DNA of 15,526 nucleotides from contig DASQWB010000043.1 of the NCBI GenBank assembly GCA_035640455.1, positions 1 to 15,526 of the forward strand, given 5' to 3'. The notes below the pieces were generated by a model that saw only the letters and a program-made list of their open reading frames with translations, was not told where the DNA came from and searched no databases. This stretch comes from AC-50 sp035640455. Its GTDB lineage: Bacteria > Actinomycetota > Thermoleophilia > Gaiellales > Gaiellaceae. The translations under genes were made by a program, and so were the position numbers. This document shows, piece by piece, positions 12,658 through 15,526 of the stretch. The first letter of the stretch is position 1; each line of letters begins with the position of its first letter.

Positions 12658-14253
12658 TTACGCAGCGAACCGCAGCTGCTCGCCGGCGCGCTTCGCCTCG
12701 TAGAGCGCCTCGTCGGCGGCGTGGACGAGCGCCTCGGGATGCCCGGCGTCGTCCGGATACGCGGCGGCGCCGAAGCTCGCCCGCACACCGTCGAGCGCGC
12801 CTTCGGGCGCCTGCTCCATCGCGGCGGCGACGCGCTCGACGACGCTGCGAACCGCTTCGGGAGACGTGTCCGGCAGGACGAGCGCGAACTCGTCGCCGCC
12901 GATGCGGAATGCCTCGTCGGAGCGGCGGAGCGACTCGACGAGGATCCGGCCGAGCCGCCGCAGCGCCTCGTCGCCCGCCAGGTGCCCCTTCGAGTCGTTC
13001 AGCAGCTTGAAGCGGTCGAGGTCGCAGAGGACGAGGCCGAACGGCCGGCCCGAGCGATCGGCGCGGGCCGCCTCCGAGTCGAGGCGCTCCATGAAGACCC
13101 GCCGGTTCAGGAGCCGGGTGAGCGGATCGTGGTCGGCGAGGAACCGAAGCTCCTGGACGTGGTCGACGAGCGCCACCGCCGTCGCCGCCTGGTTCGCGAA
13201 CAGGCGCAGCGCCTGCAGCCGCTCGCGCGGCGGGAGCAGCCGGTCCTCGGGCTCGTCGGCCCAGATGACGCCGATCGTGGCGCCGTCGCGATCGACGAGC
13301 GGGACGACGAGCCAGTGCCGGTTCCACGCCCACGGGCCGCGGCCGTTCAGCTTCGAGCGATAGACGAAGACGTCGGCGGAGAAGCGGCGCCGGGCCTGGT
13401 CGTTCGGGAGCAGGAAGCATCCCTCGACTTCGAACTCCGGGTCGAGGAGCGGCGCGACGTCGCCGAGCGTCATCTGCGCCGAGAGCGTCTCGTCGCCGAG
13501 CTTCCAGCCGACGGCGGCCTGCGCCCGGAGCCGCCCTGTCGCCGGCTCGACGAGCTCGACCGCCACATGCTGGAAGCCGAGCGCGTCGCGGACGCTCTCG
13601 CACACCGACTGGAAGATCTCGTCGGCGTCGAGCGTCTCCGAGAGGCGCGACGAGACGCGGAGCAGTTGCTCGAGCGCCGCCCGGTGGCGGGCGGCGTCGG
13701 CGGCTGCCTGCGCGCCCTCGACGGCGAGCGCCGCGTGCTCCGCGACGGCGACGAGCACGTCGAGCTCCTCGTCGCTGGGCTTCCGTCCCGAGCGCGGCTC
13801 GTCGACGGACAGGATCCCGAGCAGGTGCCCGGCCGTGTGCCGCATCGGCACCATGAGCGCGTCCTCGGGGTGCCAGGCGTTGGGGTCGTCGCTCGGCTCG
13901 ATGTCCGGGACGAAGGTCGCGACGTCGGCCGCCCAGTCGAAGTGCTCGTGCGGGATCAGGTACGCGCCGCGGCGGAGGAAGCGCTCGTCCAGGAGCGGCT
14001 GCCACGACGCGAGGTCGCGCGCGTCGCCGAGCAGCGCCTCGCGGGCCCCGGGGTTTCCGTACACGTTGGTCACCTGGAAGTCGTCCCAGGCCGGGCGGTA
14101 GAGGTTGATCGCAACCGTGCCGAAGCCGAGGCACTCCGCGATCGTCCGTGCGATCGCTTCCAGGACCGCGTCGAGGTCGTCCTCGCCCCGAACGAGGCTC
14201 GTGACCGCGAGGAGGCCGCGCAGATGGGTAACGGTCGACTGATTCTTCGCCAC
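12658..14253 (-). CDS. Diguanylate cyclase with two GAF domains
   Basis: A 531-aa cytosolic signalling protein making cyclic di-GMP from GTP. Residues ~20-180 and ~206-363 look like two GAF sensor domains (the second with VVPLVDRDGATIGVIWADEP); ~368-528 is the GGDEF domain, opening DHDPLTRLLNRR and containing CDLDRFKLLND (metal-binding Asp) and an intact FRIGGDEFA (GGDEF at 452-456). The inhibitory product-binding site RxxD is present as RRSD (443-446), five residues before the motif, so feedback control by c-di-GMP is expected. No membrane segment or EAL domain. The start is uncertain: GTG 14253 (VAKNQSTVTHLRGL) gives a compact protein; ATG 14313 or an upstream codon at 14355 would add 20-34 low-complexity residues. 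It stands between pnp and the M16 gene, normally adjacent, and probably leads the transcript that also carries the peptidase and dapB. Confidence 0.9.
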   Translation of the reverse strand: MAKNQSTVTHLRGLLAVTSLVRGEDDLDAVLEAIARTIAECLGFGTVAINLYRPAWDDFQVTNVYGNPGAREALLGDARDLASWQPLLDERFLRRGAYLIPHEHFDWAADVATFVPDIEPSDDPNAWHPEDALMVPMRHTAGHLLGILSVDEPRSGRKPSDEELDVLVAVAEHAALAVEGAQAAADAARHRAALEQLLRVSSRLSETLDADEIFQSVCESVRDALGFQHVAVELVEPATGRLRAQAAVGWKLGDETLSAQMTLGDVAPLLDPEFEVEGCFLLPNDQARRRFSADVFVYRSKLNGRGPWAWNRHWLVVPLVDRDGATIGVIWADEPEDRLLPPRERLQALRLFANQAATAVALVDHVQELRFLADHDPLTRLLNRRVFMERLDSEAARADRSGRPFGLVLCDLDRFKLLNDSKGHLAGDEALRRLGRILVESLRRSDEAFRIGGDEFALVLPDTSPEAVRSVVERVAAAMEQAPEGALDGVRASFGAAAYPDDAGHPEALVHAADEALYEAKRAGEQLRFAA

Positions 14254-14361
14254 AGCAGTCGGAGCCGACGAAGGCTCGTGGGCCCTGCATCGGCACCGAC
14301 TACCCCACGACATAACCCCGCGCGAGGGATTCGCGGCCACTCGCCTCTGAAGCATTGCCTA

Positions 14362-14388
14362 GAAGGGCCGGTGGGGAACCGGCCCTTC
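14362..14388 (-). terminator. Hairpin after pnp
   Basis: GAAGGGCCGGT (14362-14372) and ACCGGCCCTTC (14378-14388) form a perfect 11-bp stem with a five-base loop, starting seven bases past the pnp stop. The minus strand continues TAGGCAATGC without a T-run. It is the likely 3' boundary of pnp and separates it from the cyclase operon. Confidence 0.75.
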
Positions 14389-14395
14389 CGCTTCG

Positions 14396-15526
14396 CTAGC
14401 GCCGCCCGCGGTCGCGGCCGCCTCGGCGGCCGCCGCGCTCTCCGCGCGGGCGCTCCTCCTCGCGCGCCCGCGGCGGGGCGTTCTTGGCGCGCTCGATCAG
14501 CTCCTCGGGCTGGACGAGCGAGCCGTTCTCGTGCTTGGCGATCAGCTTGAGGCCGATCCGGCCGCGCGCCTTGTCGACCTCCTGCACGAGCACGTCGAGC
14601 ACGTCGCCGCGCGAGATCACGTCCTCGATGTGGCCGACGCGGCCCGGGCCGACGTTCGAGACGTGCAGCAGGCCGTCGGTGCCCTTCTTCAGCTCGACGA
14701 AGGCGCCGAACTGCGTCGTCTTGACGACCTTGCCCGTGTAGGTATCCCCCACCTCGGGCTCCTTCGTCAGCGCCTCGATGCCCTTGATCGCCTCCTCGGC
14801 CTTGCGGCCCTCCGTGGCGTAGATGAGGATCGTGCCGTCCTCCTCGATGTCGATCTGCACGTCGTGCTCGGACTCGAGCGCGCGGATCGTCTCGCCGCCC
14901 TTGCCGATGACCATGCCGATCTTCTCCGGGTCGATCTTGATCGTCGAGATCCGCGGCGCGTTCTCGGACAGCTGCGTCCGCGGTTCCGGGATCGCCTGGA
15001 GCATCTTTTCGAGGATGAACTCGCGGGCCCGCTTCGCCTGCTCGAGCGCGCCGCGCATGATCTCCTGCGTGACACCCGTGATCTTGATGTCCATCTGGAG
15101 CGCGGTGATGCCCTCGCGCGACCCGGCGACCTTGAAGTCCATGTCGCCGAGGTGGTCCTCCGCGCCCTGGATGTCGGTCACGATCACGTAGTCCTCGCCC
15201 TCCTTGCCGAGGCCCATCGCGATCCCGCTCACCGGCCGCTTGATCGGCACGCCCGCGTCCATCAGCGCCAGCGTCGAGCCGCAGACCGAGCCCATCGACG
15301 ACGAGCCGTTCGACTCGAGCGTCTCGGAGACGAGCCGGATCGTGTACGGGAACTCCTCGAGGCCCGGGATCATCGGCTCGAGCGCCCGCTGCGCGAGCGC
15401 GCCGTGGCCGATGTCGCGCCGCTTCGGGCCGCGCATGAAGCCCGTCTCCCCGACCGAGTAGGGCGGGAAGTTGTAGTGGTGCATGTAGCGGCGCTCCTCC
15501 TCGAGCGAGAGGTCGTCGATCCGCTG
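14396..15526 (-). CDS. pnp: Polyribonucleotide nucleotidyltransferase (PNPase), C-terminal part
   Basis: The last 376 residues of a phosphorolytic 3'-5' exoribonuclease; the 5' end lies beyond the right edge. Visible are the second RNase PH core (YMHHYNFPPYSVGETG, GSSSMGSVCGSTLALMDAGV, and the catalytic Asp cluster in TDIQGAEDHLGDMDFKVAGS), a KH domain with GKGG at ~208-211, and an S1 domain at ~260-330 (GKVVKTTQFGAFVELKKGTDGLLHVS). After S1 a tail rich in Arg, Gly and Glu (RAREEERPRGERGGRRGG) ends the protein, a likely disordered RNA- or protein-binding extension. PNPase degrades and tails RNA; together with RNase J 6 kb away it makes up core RNA-decay enzymes encoded in this region. Confidence 0.97.
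   Translation of the reverse strand, partial: QRIDDLSLEEERRYMHHYNFPPYSVGETGFMRGPKRRDIGHGALAQRALEPMIPGLEEFPYTIRLVSETLESNGSSSMGSVCGSTLALMDAGVPIKRPVSGIAMGLGKEGEDYVIVTDIQGAEDHLGDMDFKVAGSREGITALQMDIKITGVTQEIMRGALEQAKRAREFILEKMLQAIPEPRTQLSENAPRISTIKIDPEKIGMVIGKGGETIRALESEHDVQIDIEEDGTILIYATEGRKAEEAIKGIEALTKEPEVGDTYTGKVVKTTQFGAFVELKKGTDGLLHVSNVGPGRVGHIEDVISRGDVLDVLVQEVDKARGRIGLKLIAKHENGSLVQPEELIERAKNAPPRAREEERPRGERGGRRGGRDRGRR

Noticed and set aside
12721..14550. A 609-codon plus-strand frame opposite the diguanylate cyclase
   Set aside because: An antisense shadow with a composition of Arg, Asp, Glu and Val and no motif; it also runs through the pnp terminator hairpin.

Overview
The window is very GC-rich DNA with frequent GTG starts and almost all genes on the minus strand. 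It carries a gene order typical of Actinobacteria. From right to left (the direction of transcription) it reads pnp, [diguanylate cyclase], M16 peptidase, dapB, [opposite-strand secreted protein], dapA, RNase J, unknown 185-aa protein, ribokinase, nucleoside hydrolase, [opposite-strand membrane-protein cassette], ftsK, BMP-type binding protein, ABC ATPase. From memory, pnp / M16 peptidase / dapB / (thyX) / dapA / RNase J / ftsK is also the order in Streptomyces and Mycobacterium. The bracketed genes are therefore best seen as lineage-specific insertions into a conserved housekeeping backbone. Base composition and protein style suggest a deep-branching actinobacterium, perhaps class Thermoleophilia, but that placement is inference.

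Left end (1-1381): the 5' end of an ABC transporter ATPase gene and, upstream of it, a complete BMP/PnrA-family substrate-binding protein gene, probably for nucleoside uptake. A perfect 14-bp hairpin lies between them and overlaps the only Shine-Dalgarno-like bases of the ATPase gene. Next (1382-4237): ftsK and, divergent from it, a two-gene cassette with weaker GC bias, made of a small membrane protein and an overlapping 37-aa basic proline-rich peptide. This cassette is the best candidate for something undescribed.

Middle (4244-8445): RNase J, an unrecognised 185-aa protein, ribokinase and an inosine/uridine-type nucleoside hydrolase form a chain with overlapping stops and starts. The last two genes, with the BMP transporter, outline nucleoside uptake and ribose salvage. 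The leader upstream of RNase J holds a perfect 16-bp palindrome, a degenerate second copy and a stable hairpin.

Right part (8446-15526): dapA and dapB (lysine/diaminopimelate pathway) flank a plus-strand secreted TIGR03118-like protein. The convergent gap between that gene and dapB contains three hairpins. A GAF-GAF-GGDEF diguanylate cyclase heads a short operon with the M16 peptidase and dapB, and directly follows pnp, whose 3' part runs off the right edge. No tRNA, rRNA, CRISPR array, insertion sequence or phage gene was found, and no gap exceeds 300 bases.
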